22,467 nt of DNA, from positions 1 through 22,467 of the IMG/VR virus record IMGVR_UViG_3300017776_000218. The stretch is one strand, 5' to 3'. Under the pieces are notes generated by a model. The model was given only the letters and a program-made list of their open reading frames with translations, was not told the DNA's origin and did not search any database. The translations under genes and the position numbers were made by a program. Below are positions 1 through 7,003 of the stretch, in pieces (the first letter of the stretch is position 1; every line of letters starts with the position of its first letter). The stretch comes from a virus.

Positions 1-30
1 CGCGATGAAAGGTATAGAATACTCAGATGA
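1..30 (+). CDS. 3' end of an upstream gene (partial)
   Basis: Frame 1 is open from the first base and ends at TGA 28-30, giving a tail of nine residues (RDERYRILR). The stop overlaps the ATG of the next gene as ATGA, the same coupling seen at many junctions in this window, which supports a real upstream gene. The product cannot be identified from nine residues. By gene order a portal protein is possible, but that is only inference. Confidence 0.45.
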   Translation, partial: RDERYRILR

Positions 31-515
31 CTAAAAAGTTGTTTGTGCCTGAACACGTTGCTAAAGCAGCGCAAAAGGCCATAAAGGAAAATTCAACAGT
101 TCCTAAGCCAATTGAAAACGCCTTTGGCAAAGGTGGTAAACATAAAAACGAAGACGATCCTTCTGAACTGGAACAGTCTTCTCTGGAGAGATTGCCGCAG
201 CCAACAGGCTACCGCGTACTCATAATTCCCTACTATCCTAGCGAAAAAACAAAAGGCGGTTTAATCGTACCTGATCAGGTTCGTGACCGTGAATCTTTTG
301 CAACAGTTGCGGCTTATGTCGTTAAACTGGGTCCTGATGCTTACACAGACTCCCAAAAGTTCCCAAGTGGTGCGTGGTGTCGTGAGAAAGATTGGGTACT
401 TATAGGAAGATATAGTGGAAATAGGTTCAAAGTGGAAGGACTTGAGGTTAGAATCATAAATGACGATAATATTATCTCAACAATCCTTGACCCGAAGGAC
501 ATTTCATATGTATAA
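27..515 (+). CDS. GroES-like co-chaperonin
   Basis: This 162-residue protein has a GroES-like domain at about residues 57-153. It starts with PTGYRVLIIPYYPSEKTKGG and ends with the typical close of the fold (GNRFKVEGLEVRIINDDNII). The mobile loop at about 72-83 keeps GGLIV, matching the GGIVL hydrophobic segment with which GroES contacts GroEL. The first roughly 55 residues are a polar, Lys/Glu-rich extension absent from bacterial GroES, which is about 95 residues. Phage co-chaperonins such as T4 gp31 replace GroES so that host GroEL folds the capsid protein. Its place just before the scaffold and capsid genes fits that role. The family assignment is strong; the capsid-folding role is inferred. 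Confidence 0.85.
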   Translation: MTKKLFVPEHVAKAAQKAIKENSTVPKPIENAFGKGGKHKNEDDPSELEQSSLERLPQPTGYRVLIIPYYPSEKTKGGLIVPDQVRDRESFATVAAYVVKLGPDAYTDSQKFPSGAWCREKDWVLIGRYSGNRFKVEGLEVRIINDDNIISTILDPKDISYV

Positions 516-541
516 CTTAGTAGAGAACAAGGAAAATTACT

Positions 542-1474
542 ATGTCTGAAGATATTCGTGAAGACGATGACTTTGAAAATGGTGCATCTATAGATGTTGA
601 AGACGATCAGGATCAAGACCAAGAAGAAGGTGTTGAAGTAAGTTCTGATGATGAAGAAGAAACCCGAACAAAAGTTCGTAAAAAATCTTCTGGAGATGAT
701 GAGCTAGAAAATTATAGCGAATCCGTACAACGTCGAATTAATCAATTAACAGCAAAACGTAAGCAAGCTTCTGAAGAAGCTCAAGCCGCTGTTCAGTATG
801 CTCAAACAATTCAGCAAGAAAACGCTCAAATGAAACAGCGTTTACAGCAAATGAGTGCAGGGTATAACACAGAAGCTGAAGGTCGCTTGAAAGCTCAAGA
901 AGCTCAAGCTACTCGCGCTTACGCAGAAGCAAGTGAGGCTGGCGACTATGATCGTGCGGCTAAAGCTCAACAAGCATTAGCACAAATAGCTGTAGCTAAA
1001 GATAAAGTTCAAGCTAGAAAAGCTAATGTCGATAGGCAAAGAGCGCAAGAGCAACAACCTGATCAGGTTCAGCAACAACAAGCTCCTCCACAAAGACAAG
1101 CTCCGGCTCAACGTGATCCGAAGTTAGAAAGTTGGTTAGATAAGAATAGTTGGTTTGGAACTGATCGAGTTATGACTCGTGCTGCTCAAGCTATTCATGA
1201 ACAGTTAGTTTTAGAAGAGGATTTCGATCCTACGTCAAGCGATTATTATAAAGAAATTGATTCTCGTATGCGTAGAGAAATGCCTCAAAGGTTTAAGGAA
1301 ACACGGTCCAACGCCCAGACTGTTGCTCCCACGTCCAATGGACGGTCTATAAAATCAGGGCGGAAAAAATCGGTTGAGTTATCACCGGGTCAAGTTGCTT
1401 TTGCGAAAAAAATGAGAATACCACTCGAAAAATATGCGCAAGAAGTAGCAAAATTAAACAAACGGAGTGAATAA
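542..1474 (+). CDS. Capsid scaffolding protein
   Basis: This 310-residue protein has the usual scaffold make-up: a very acidic N-terminus (residues 1-57), a long predicted coiled coil rich in Gln, Ala and Lys (about 58-175), a Gln/Pro-rich linker (about 170-192), and a basic C-terminus. The C-terminal segment SPGQVAFAKKMRIPLEKYAQ (281-300) is amphipathic and could be the capsid-binding helix. A conserved-looking block, LESWLDKNSWFGTD, lies at 195-208. It sits two genes before the major capsid gene, where scaffolds normally are. It should line the procapsid and leave during DNA packaging. No protease motif is seen. The assignment rests on composition, position and remembered similarity to marine phage scaffolds. 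Confidence 0.8.
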   Translation: MSEDIREDDDFENGASIDVEDDQDQDQEEGVEVSSDDEEETRTKVRKKSSGDDELENYSESVQRRINQLTAKRKQASEEAQAAVQYAQTIQQENAQMKQRLQQMSAGYNTEAEGRLKAQEAQATRAYAEASEAGDYDRAAKAQQALAQIAVAKDKVQARKANVDRQRAQEQQPDQVQQQQAPPQRQAPAQRDPKLESWLDKNSWFGTDRVMTRAAQAIHEQLVLEEDFDPTSSDYYKEIDSRMRREMPQRFKETRSNAQTVAPTSNGRSIKSGRKKSVELSPGQVAFAKKMRIPLEKYAQEVAKLNKRSE

Positions 1475-1476
1475 TC

Positions 1477-1956
1477 ATGGGAAATGATCAAAACAGGAAG
1501 TCACGCGATGCAAATACGCGGGAACACTCAGAACGTGTTCAAGAATGGCGTCCGGGTTCAGCTTTGGAAGCTCCAGAGCCACCCATTGGTTTTAAACACC
1601 GCTGGATACGTGAATCTGTAATGGAATTCGACGATAAAACTAACGTACATAAAAAACGGCAAGAAGGTTGGGACCTCGTTCGCGCTGAGGAATATACCGA
1701 TTATTATGGCCCTGTTGTAGACGAAGGAAGAAACGCTGGCATTATTGGTGTTGGTGGTCTTGTTCTCGCAAGAATCCCCGTCGAAGTAGCAGAGCAGCGG
1801 AGTAAACACTATCAAGGTGTATCACAAAATCAAATGGATGCAGTGGATCGTGATTGGATGCGTGAAAACAATCCAGCCATGCCTAAGCTAAATCCGCAAC
1901 GTAAATCATCCGTTTCCTTTGGTCAAAAAGGACGCGGAAACTCTGAAGGAGAGTAA
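1477..1956 (+). CDS. Conserved unknown protein between scaffold and capsid genes
   Basis: This 159-residue hydrophilic protein has no signal peptide or membrane segment. The most structured-looking part is about residues 37-100, with GFKHRWIRESVMEFDD and then a charged helix KKRQEGWDLVRAEEY and a Gly/Val-rich strand region. The C-terminus is polar and probably disordered. GGAG at 1464-1467 gives a well-spaced ribosome site. I do not recognise a family with known function. Its position between the scaffold and a decoration-like protein suggests a role in head assembly or a minor head protein. Similar sequences occur, as I recall, at the same place in uncultured marine phages. Confidence 0.75.
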   Translation: MGNDQNRKSRDANTREHSERVQEWRPGSALEAPEPPIGFKHRWIRESVMEFDDKTNVHKKRQEGWDLVRAEEYTDYYGPVVDEGRNAGIIGVGGLVLARIPVEVAEQRSKHYQGVSQNQMDAVDRDWMRENNPAMPKLNPQRKSSVSFGQKGRGNSEGE

Positions 1957-1958
1957 AG

Positions 1959-2531
1959 ATGTCTAATCAAGACGCTGCTTTCGGCCTTCGCCCTCTTAGA
2001 ACTTCCACAAGTTCACAAAGACAAAATCGTTATCGTATTGCTTCTGGCTATGCTACAAGTATTTTCCAAGGTGACTTAGTTATAGTCGCTACTGATGGAA
2101 CAATTACTCGTGCGCCAGCAGGTGCTACTAATCTGATTTTGGGCGTATTTAATGGCTGTTCATATGTAAACGCTAGTGGTGAAATAACATATTCTAACTA
2201 CTGGCCTGCAAGCGCAACTGGGACAGATATTTTCGCAAATGTCATTGATGACCCAAGTGCAACTTTCGAAATTCAAGCAGATGCAGCTATGCCTGTAGCT
2301 GACTTGTTCGGAAACTTTGACATCGTTGATGCAACGGCAGGAAGTACCGTAAGTGGTAATTCTCGCACTGAGCTAGATGTTACAACAGGCGCGACGACTG
2401 CTGGTCTTCCGCTTAAAGCAATCGACATTTCTCAAGACCCTGAGAATAGCGATGTTTCCACCGCGAACACTAATGTGATCGTAAAAATCAACAACCACCT
2501 GTTCAGTGCTGGCACTGCGGGTCTAGCATAA
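1959..2531 (+). CDS. Probable capsid decoration or minor head protein
   Basis: This 190-residue, mostly beta protein begins with SNQDAAFGLRPLRTSTSS and is rich in Ala, Thr, Ser and Gly. The strand-turn pattern (for example GDLVIVATDGTITRAPAGAT) and lack of membrane or signal segments fit a virion surface protein. It lies directly before the major capsid gene, 12 bases away, the usual place for decoration or head-stabilising proteins. Its ribosome site is AGGAGAG inside the end of the upstream gene, two bases after whose stop it starts. Function is inferred from position and fold-like composition; no enzymatic motif is visible. A head fibre subunit is an alternative. Confidence 0.65.
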   Translation: MSNQDAAFGLRPLRTSTSSQRQNRYRIASGYATSIFQGDLVIVATDGTITRAPAGATNLILGVFNGCSYVNASGEITYSNYWPASATGTDIFANVIDDPSATFEIQADAAMPVADLFGNFDIVDATAGSTVSGNSRTELDVTTGATTAGLPLKAIDISQDPENSDVSTANTNVIVKINNHLFSAGTAGLA

Positions 2532-2543
2532 GGAGTCTGTGTA

Positions 2544-3452
2544 ATGGCTATTTCACGTTCCCAGCTCGTCAAAGAGCTAGAACCGGGCCTCAACGCTCTG
2601 TTCGGTATGGAGTATGATCGCTATGAGGGCGAACATGCTGAAATCTTCGATACTGAATCTTCAGACCGTGCGTTTGAAGAAGAAGTAATGCTTGTAGGAT
2701 TTGGGAATGCTCCCACAAAATCCGAAGGCGCAGGAGTCGATTTTGATAATGCAAATGAAGCATATACTGCTCGTTATTCACACGAGACAGTTGCGCTTGC
2801 ATTCGCATTGACTGAAGAGGCAATCGAAGACAACTTGTATGACCGCTTAGGCGCTCGTTATACAAAAGCACTTGCGCGCTCAATGGCGCACACTAAGCAA
2901 GTCAAAGCTGCATCTGTATTAAACAATGCGTTTAATGCGGCTTTTGCAGGTGGTGACGGTGTTGAGCTTTGTTCAACAGCACACCCATTGTCAGGCGGCG
3001 GTACTTTCCGCAATGAGCCATCAACAGCAGCAGACCTTAACGAAACTTCGTTAGAAAACGCTCTGATTGACATCTCAACGTTTGTAGATGAACGCAACAT
3101 GATTATTGCTCTTCGCGGAGCAAAAATGGTTATTCCACCACAACTGCAATTCGTTGCAGATCGCTTGTTGGAATCAACTTTACGTGTTGGCACAGCAGAC
3201 AATGATATTAACGCAGTAAAGAACATGGGTATGCTTCCAGAAGGTTACACTGTGAACCATTTCTTGACAGACCCAGATGCGTTTTTCATTAAAACTGATG
3301 CACCTAACGGATTTAAGCACTTTGAGCGTTCGCCTATGCGCACGAACATGGAAGCTGACTTCGATACAGGTAACATGCGTTTCAAAGCGCGTGAGCGTTA
3401 CAGCTTTGGCTATTCTGACCCACGTTGTGTATTCGGTTCTCCGGGCGCATAA
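2544..3452 (+). CDS. Major capsid protein (HK97-like fold expected)
   Basis: At 302 residues it has the length of a compact HK97-fold capsid protein. Features typical of the group are the N-terminal helix (SRSQLVKELEPGLNALFG), the ARYSHETVALAFALTEEAIE strand-helix block at about 76-95, HPLSGGG at 147-153, and a C-terminal GNMRFKARERYSFGYSDPR strand region. The pattern recalls the Mu gpT-like capsid group. It should form the icosahedral shell with the scaffold encoded two genes upstream. AAGGAG precedes the start, and a strong terminator follows the stop, as expected for a gene made in large amounts. No N-terminal delta-domain or protease site is obvious, so maturation cleavage is not indicated. 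Confidence 0.88.
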   Translation: MAISRSQLVKELEPGLNALFGMEYDRYEGEHAEIFDTESSDRAFEEEVMLVGFGNAPTKSEGAGVDFDNANEAYTARYSHETVALAFALTEEAIEDNLYDRLGARYTKALARSMAHTKQVKAASVLNNAFNAAFAGGDGVELCSTAHPLSGGGTFRNEPSTAADLNETSLENALIDISTFVDERNMIIALRGAKMVIPPQLQFVADRLLESTLRVGTADNDINAVKNMGMLPEGYTVNHFLTDPDAFFIKTDAPNGFKHFERSPMRTNMEADFDTGNMRFKARERYSFGYSDPRCVFGSPGA

Positions 3453-3474
3453 TAATAAGTCTTTTAGTTTTGAT

Positions 3475-3504
3475 AGGGGTGACTTCGGTTGCCCCTTTCT
3501 TTTT
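3475..3504 (+). terminator. Rho-independent terminator after the capsid gene
   Basis: A 9-bp stem (AGGGGTGAC, 3475-3483, with GTTGCCCCT, 3488-3496, including two G-U pairs) closes on a TTCG tetraloop in the very stable C(UUCG)G context. It is followed by TTTCTTTTT through 3504. It lies 23 bases after the capsid stop codon. Confidence 0.9.
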
Positions 3505-3510
3505 GAAAAA

Positions 3511-3530
3511 TACTGTGTATTATAATGTTA
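3511..3530 (+). promoter_or_regulatory. Candidate promoter (-10 element)
   Basis: A perfect TATAAT lies at 3521-3526 in the context TGTGTATTATAATG, just after the terminator and 54 bases before the next start codon. There is no convincing -35 at 16-18 bases; TTGAAA at 3503-3508 is too close. A promoter here would restart transcription for the downstream structural genes. A small 7-bp hairpin (3538-3556) lies in the expected leader. Confidence 0.4.
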
Positions 3531-3580
3531 TCCCTGACAGTGGCATTCCGCTACTGACTTAACCCAGACAGGAGATAGAC

Positions 3581-4042
3581 ATGGGTATTACTACTTTCTC
3601 TGGCCCAATAAAGGCTGGCACAATTAAAGATACTACTGGCACAACGCTTGGCTCTGATATTGCAAACGTTGGTCAAGTTGTTATGACGCAGACTTTTTCA
3701 GCAGATTTATCTGGCGGTGCATTAGCTGCATCTGTTACTAACGTTGTTATTCCTGCAAATTCTCAGATTATTGACTGTGTAATTGATGTAATTACTGCGG
3801 CGAATGCTACAACCAACTTGAGTGTTGGTGATACCGTAGGTGGTGCAGCTACTATTTTAAACACATTCGCAAGCGGAACAACTGCTGGACGTAAATATCC
3901 AACTACAGAAGCGGGTGCTGCGCTGGCATGGCAAGACACAGGAACAGCAGACATTCGTTTGACTGTTACTGCTTCGGCTGCAACAAATGCGGGTTTAGTT
4001 CGTTTTACTATCCTATACGCTCAAAACAACAACTTAGCGTGA
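3581..4042 (+). CDS. Putative virion structural protein
   Basis: This 153-residue protein is rich in Ala, Thr, Val and Gly with a regular beta pattern. It starts MGITTFSGPIKAGTIKD, a fibre- or head-surface-like opening, and ends with RFTILYAQNNNLA. It has no signal peptide, membrane segment or catalytic motif. It is the first gene after the capsid terminator and carries a good ribosome site (AGGAGA). Twelve bases separate it from the next small structural gene. I recall homologues in marine phages beside capsid genes, but no proven function. A head fibre or decoration protein is the best guess. Confidence 0.6.
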   Translation: MGITTFSGPIKAGTIKDTTGTTLGSDIANVGQVVMTQTFSADLSGGALAASVTNVVIPANSQIIDCVIDVITAANATTNLSVGDTVGGAATILNTFASGTTAGRKYPTTEAGAALAWQDTGTADIRLTVTASAATNAGLVRFTILYAQNNNLA

Positions 4043-4054
4043 TAGGAGCTTAAC

Positions 4055-4336
4055 ATGGCAGGTCCAGTAAAGGCATATAATTGGGCGCAGGGTACATCTG
4101 CGGCTGTTGTCGGTCCTGCTCGTTCTCGTATTCGTCAAATTGTAATTTATGCAGCCGCAGCGGGTGCTTTTACAATTAAAGATGGTAGCGGTTCGGGCGA
4201 TACACTGATTACGCAAACTTTTCCAGCAGGGATTCACCATTTAAACATTCCTGATGATGGTATTCTCGCTAAAAGCGGTGCGTATGTTAGTGCTTTCACA
4301 GGATCAAGCAACGAACTGACAGTGTTTTTGTCTTAA
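4055..4336 (+). CDS. Small putative virion protein
   Basis: This 93-residue, beta-rich protein starts MAGPVKAYNWAQGTSAAVVG and reads as a single small beta-sandwich, with strands such as SRIRQIVIYAAAAGAFTIKD and a closing NELTVFLS. It has no Cys, signal or membrane segment. GGAG lies nine bases before the start. It forms a pair with the preceding gene and is followed by a hairpin. The likely role is a small surface or accessory structural protein, inferred only from position and composition. Confidence 0.6.
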   Translation: MAGPVKAYNWAQGTSAAVVGPARSRIRQIVIYAAAAGAFTIKDGSGSGDTLITQTFPAGIHHLNIPDDGILAKSGAYVSAFTGSSNELTVFLS

Positions 4337-4341
4337 AATAT

Positions 4342-4368
4342 GGTGGGAGAGTGCCTTATTCTCCCATC
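4342..4368 (+). terminator. Hairpin, possible weak terminator or attenuator
   Basis: A 9-bp stem pairs GGTGGGAGA (4342-4350) with TCTCCCATC (4360-4368), including one G-U pair, around a 9-base loop. What follows is TAAAATTTT rather than a clean T run, so termination may be partial. It sits between a structural gene and the lysine-rich small genes and could lower their expression. Confidence 0.5.
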
Positions 4369-4389
4369 TAAAATTTTAATAGGTGATTA

Positions 4390-4683
4390 ATGCCTCGTAA
4401 AAAAGAAAATCCAATACGCAAAACCACCGGCAAAGGTGGTAACTACCGAAAGACTAAGGCCGGTGCGGGTATGACCAAAAAGGGTGTTGCCGCTTATCGT
4501 AAGAAAAACCCCGGCTCTAAGCTCAAAACTGCCGTTACTGGCAAGGTTAAAAAAGGTAGTGCCGCAGCTAAACGCCGTAAATCTTATTGCGCACGTTCAG
4601 CAGGACAAATGAAACAATTTCCGAAAGCTGCAAAAGATCCGAATAGTCGATTGCGACAAGCTAGAAAAAGGTGGAAGTGCTAA
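4390..4683 (+). CDS. Lysine-rich small protein, DUF6321-like
   Basis: This 97-residue, strongly basic protein has blocks MTKKGVAAYRKKNPGSKLKT (28-47) and KRRKSYCARSAGQMK, ending in KRWKC. From memory these match a phage and giant-virus family of unknown function annotated DUF6321. Lys and Arg make up about a third of the protein, with few hydrophobic residues and two Cys, so nucleic-acid binding is plausible. It is the first of a run of basic small genes (4390-5301). Its stop TAA touches the next ATG directly (TAAATG). Role unknown; packaging or packing of DNA in the head is inference. Confidence 0.75.
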   Translation: MPRKKENPIRKTTGKGGNYRKTKAGAGMTKKGVAAYRKKNPGSKLKTAVTGKVKKGSAAAKRRKSYCARSAGQMKQFPKAAKDPNSRLRQARKRWKC

Positions 4684-4830
4684 ATGGCTATGAGCCGTTC
4701 ACAGATGGGGCAACAAGTTACTAAATCGCCCATGAAAAGGAAGAAGAATGCCAAAAGACGCGTGCTACAAAAAGGTAAAAGCAAGGTACAAGGTGTTTCC
4801 AAGCGCATACGCAAGCGGAGCAATCGCTAA
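4684..4830 (+). CDS. 48-residue basic ORF overlapping the next gene
   Basis: An ATG immediately after the preceding stop opens a 48-residue frame: it starts MAMSRSQMGQQVTKSPMKRK and ends KRIRKRSNR. Its last 83 bases overlap the next gene in another frame. The first 21 codons fill a stretch that would otherwise be non-coding and contain the ribosome site AGGAAG for the next start at 4748. It may be a real small protein, a coupled leader, or the 5' part of a frameshifted product joined to the next frame at the A-rich GCCAAAAGA. Only the opening part looks protein-like; the rest may reflect lysine codons read in a second frame. Confidence 0.45.
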   Translation: MAMSRSQMGQQVTKSPMKRKKNAKRRVLQKGKSKVQGVSKRIRKRSNR

Positions 4831-5023
4831 GTGTAGAAAAAAAGGCGCTAAAAACTGGGGAAACAGCAAAAAAAAGCCTGTTAAGAAGGCTATGGGTGGC
4901 GTTATTGAGCCATCTAATGAGTTTCGCAAGCGTCCAGTACGTCGAATGATTAGCGGTGGAGCTGTAGCAAACGGTTGCGGTAAAGTTTTGTCAAATAGAA
5001 GAAAAGTTACAAAGTATTCATAA
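4748..5023 (+). CDS. Lysine-rich small protein with conserved Cys
   Basis: This 91-residue basic protein has the motif KDACYKKVKARYKVFPSAYA near its N-terminus, then SGAIAKCRKKGAKNWG, which I recall as a recurring block in marine and cyanobacterial phages with no known function. The C-terminal half carries GGAVANGCGKVLSNRRKVTK, another recurring phage tail motif. Cys at residues 6 and 29 could bind metal or form a disulfide. AGGAAG four to five bases upstream supports the ATG at 4748. The last base of its stop TAA (5021-5023) is the first base of the next ATG. The function is unknown; it is probably a nucleic-acid-associated head or core component. Confidence 0.75.
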   Translation: MPKDACYKKVKARYKVFPSAYASGAIAKCRKKGAKNWGNSKKKPVKKAMGGVIEPSNEFRKRPVRRMISGGAVANGCGKVLSNRRKVTKYS

Positions 5024-5301
5024 TGGCTGTAAGAAAAACAAAAAAAGGTGCTGCTTTAAAGCGTTGGTTTAAAGAAGACTGGAAAGATGTTAAAACAGGT
5101 AAGCCTTGTGGACGTAAAAAGGGCGAAAAACGCTCAACTCCTTATTGTCGCCCCACTAAGCGCGTAAGCTCTAAGACACCAAAAACAAGATCAGAGATGA
5201 CAGCGAGCGAAAAGCGTAGTAGAGTAGCCCAAAAGAAGCGTATTGGTCAACCTGCGGGCAAGCCTCGTAGAGTAAAGGCTTTAAAAAGGAAAAAGAAATG
5301 A
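5023..5301 (+). CDS. Lysine-rich small protein, DUF5872-like
   Basis: This 92-residue basic protein contains KKGAALKRWFKEDWKDVKTG, then KPCGRKKGEKRSTPYCRPTK and RVSSKTPKTRSEM. From memory this pattern is the family annotated DUF5872 in cyanophages and giant viruses, function unknown. Two Cys (CGRKKGE and YCRP) flank a basic loop. The C-terminus (KRIGQPAGKPRRVKALKRKK) is almost purely basic. It overlaps the preceding gene by one base (TAATG) and the next by four (ATGA), so it is coupled to the adaptor gene that follows. Nucleic-acid binding is inferred from charge alone. Confidence 0.78.
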   Translation: MAVRKTKKGAALKRWFKEDWKDVKTGKPCGRKKGEKRSTPYCRPTKRVSSKTPKTRSEMTASEKRSRVAQKKRIGQPAGKPRRVKALKRKKK

Positions 5302-5966
5302 CTGTATCAGGCTCTAAGGACTTTGAATTAGACGTAGCAGACTATATTGAGGAAGCTTTTGAGCGATGTGGCTTAGAGGTTCGTACTGGATATGATTTAA
5401 AGACTGCAAAGCGCTCTATGAACCTAATGTTTGCTGATTGGGCGAATAGAGGCTTAAATCAATGGACTATAGCACAAAGAAACTTCACAGTTACTCAAGG
5501 AGACGGTGATCAGCCTCTTGGAACTGATGTAATTGACATATTATCTTTAGTTATACGTCGAGATGGAACAGATTATGCTTTAAATCGCATAAGTAGAGAC
5601 GAATACCTCAATATTCCAACAAAATCTACAGTTGCAAGGCCAACACAGTTTTTTGTTGATAGGCAAATAAATCCAGTTCTTCAAATGTGGCCTTTGCCTG
5701 ATAATAGCACTGATGTGGTGTATTATGACGCTTTAATACGCATGGATGACGCTGATACTTACACTAATACAGCGCAAGTTCCCTTCCGTTTTTACCCTGC
5801 TTTAGCGGCTGGATTAGCCTATTATATCTCTATGAAACGCGCTCCAGATCGCTCACAGATGCTAAAAGCGGTGTATGAAGAAGAAATAAACCGCGCAATG
5901 GATGAAGATAGAGATAGAGCATCTTTCCGTGTGGCTCCAGATTTAAGGAGCTATGGCTATGTCTAA
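5298..5966 (+). CDS. Head-tail adaptor (P22 gp4-like candidate)
   Basis: This 222-residue protein opens with a helical block at residues 16-58 (DYIEEAFERCGLEVRTGYDL, then MNLMFADWANRGLNQWTI). That pattern of two helices before a beta core is typical of adaptor proteins binding under the portal, such as P22 gp4. A beta region with PTQFFVDRQINPVLQMWPLP follows, and the C-terminus is helical. It should extend the portal ring and join it to the tail. A second adaptor-like protein is encoded two genes downstream, so the pair may act as two stacked rings. The assignment comes from remembered marine phage homologues and the pattern; T7 gp11-like function is the alternative. Confidence 0.7.
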   Translation: MTVSGSKDFELDVADYIEEAFERCGLEVRTGYDLKTAKRSMNLMFADWANRGLNQWTIAQRNFTVTQGDGDQPLGTDVIDILSLVIRRDGTDYALNRISRDEYLNIPTKSTVARPTQFFVDRQINPVLQMWPLPDNSTDVVYYDALIRMDDADTYTNTAQVPFRFYPALAAGLAYYISMKRAPDRSQMLKAVYEEEINRAMDEDRDRASFRVAPDLRSYGYV

Positions 5967-6285
5967 ATATGCCACTGGAAAATGGGCATATGGTATATCT
6001 GACCGTTCTGGCTTCCGTTATCGCTTGAGAGACATGCGAAAAGAGTGGAATGGTTTATTGGTTGGAAAGGATGAATGGGAAGCAAAACAACCTCAATTAG
6101 AGCCATTACGAGCTACTCCAGACCCACAAGCGTTGCGAAATCCACGTCCTGAACAGAACGTTGCGCAACAAGACAATATACAATGGGGATGGAATCCAGT
6201 AGGAATGGCATACGATGGGGGCTTAACCCCTAATAATTTAGTTGCTACTGGTGCAGTAGGTGGAGTTACGGTGACAATATCATGA
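5959..6285 (+). CDS. Small conserved virion-module protein
   Basis: I place the start at ATG 5959 (MSKYATGKWAYGISDRSGFR) rather than at 5953, because AAGGAG at 5945-5950 is eight bases from 5959 but only two from 5953. The 108-residue protein has an aromatic, charged N-terminal half (SDRSGFRYRLRDMRKEWNGL, then KQPQLEP) and a Pro-rich, low-complexity second half. It ends TGAVGGVTVTIS, nearly the same tail as the protein ending at 20883. It overlaps the genes on both sides (eight bases upstream, ATGA downstream). Similar proteins lie beside connector genes in marine phages as I recall; function unknown. Confidence 0.7.
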   Translation: MSKYATGKWAYGISDRSGFRYRLRDMRKEWNGLLVGKDEWEAKQPQLEPLRATPDPQALRNPRPEQNVAQQDNIQWGWNPVGMAYDGGLTPNNLVATGAVGGVTVTIS

Positions 6286-6947
6286 GTTTTACATACGCAG
6301 AAATGAAAACAGCAATTCAAGACTACACTGAGAACACAGAAACAACTTTTGTGAATAATATCAATGTATTTATCAAGAATGCAGAAGAACGTATCTTAAA
6401 AATAGCTCAATTAGAGGTTTTTAGGAAGAATAAGACAGGAAATCTAACAGCATACGCTACAGATGCAAATAATGCTCAATATCTTGCCTTACCGACTGAT
6501 TATTTGGCTCCATTTAGCCTTTCTTATACAACCAACAATTCAAAAGAATTTGTTATGTTTAAGGACGTAAACTTTGTTCAGTCTTTTAATCCCAATAAAT
6601 CTACAACTGGTGGGCCTCGTTATTATGCTCAATTCGACATAAATAACTTTATATTAGCTCCCAGTCCAGATCAGGCATATGAAGTAGAGCTACATTACTT
6701 CTATAGACCTCCAAGTCTAACGTCTGTAGGCGATAACAATACTACATGGTTAAGTACAAATGCTTCTGTGGCTTTATTGTATGGAACTCTTATTGAGGCT
6801 TATACATTTATGAAGGGTGAAGCTGACTTAGTTGCAAACTATACTCAGCGGTTTACTGAAGCCATGTCTAGGGTCAAAAACTTTGGGGAATCTCAAGAAG
6901 TTACCGATGCTTATCGCACTGGTTTAATTATGAGAGAAAAAACATGA
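6282..6947 (+). CDS. Adaptor / tail tubular protein A-like
   Basis: This 221-residue protein begins with helices (MSFTYAEMKTAIQDYTENTE, then FIKNAEERILKIAQ), a beta core with YLALPTDYLAPFSLSYTT, the strand block GPRYYAQFDINNFILAPSPD, and a final helix (LLYGTLIEAYTFMKGEADL). This helix-beta-helix layout fits the T7 gp11 (tail tubular protein A) and phage adaptor group that seats the nozzle under the portal. The start is coupled by ATGA to the preceding gene. The nozzle-like partner is far downstream at 18464. The family is recalled rather than computed. Confidence 0.72.
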   Translation: MSFTYAEMKTAIQDYTENTETTFVNNINVFIKNAEERILKIAQLEVFRKNKTGNLTAYATDANNAQYLALPTDYLAPFSLSYTTNNSKEFVMFKDVNFVQSFNPNKSTTGGPRYYAQFDINNFILAPSPDQAYEVELHYFYRPPSLTSVGDNNTTWLSTNASVALLYGTLIEAYTFMKGEADLVANYTQRFTEAMSRVKNFGESQEVTDAYRTGLIMREKT

Positions 6948-6960
6948 CAATCGGCATAAA

Positions 6961-6974
6961 TAATTATAATATAC
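6961..6974 (+). promoter_or_regulatory. Candidate -10 element in intergenic gap
   Basis: The 56-base gap between 6948 and 7003 is AT-rich and contains TATAAT at 6965-6970, with no recognisable -35. It could be an internal promoter for the 7004-7438 gene. The evidence is a single hexamer in AT-rich DNA. Confidence 0.25.
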
Positions 6975-7003
6975 TAACATTAGATTCATAAGGAGATTAT
7001 GAC

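Noticed and set aside
511-516. TATAAC before the scaffold gene as a promoter
   Set aside because: Overlaps the end of the co-chaperonin gene, lacks a -35, and the genes are only 26 bases apart, so read-through is the simpler explanation.
3277-3525. Open frame across the end of the capsid gene and terminator
   Set aside because: It is out of frame with a well-supported capsid gene, runs through the terminator hairpin, and its composition is not protein-like.
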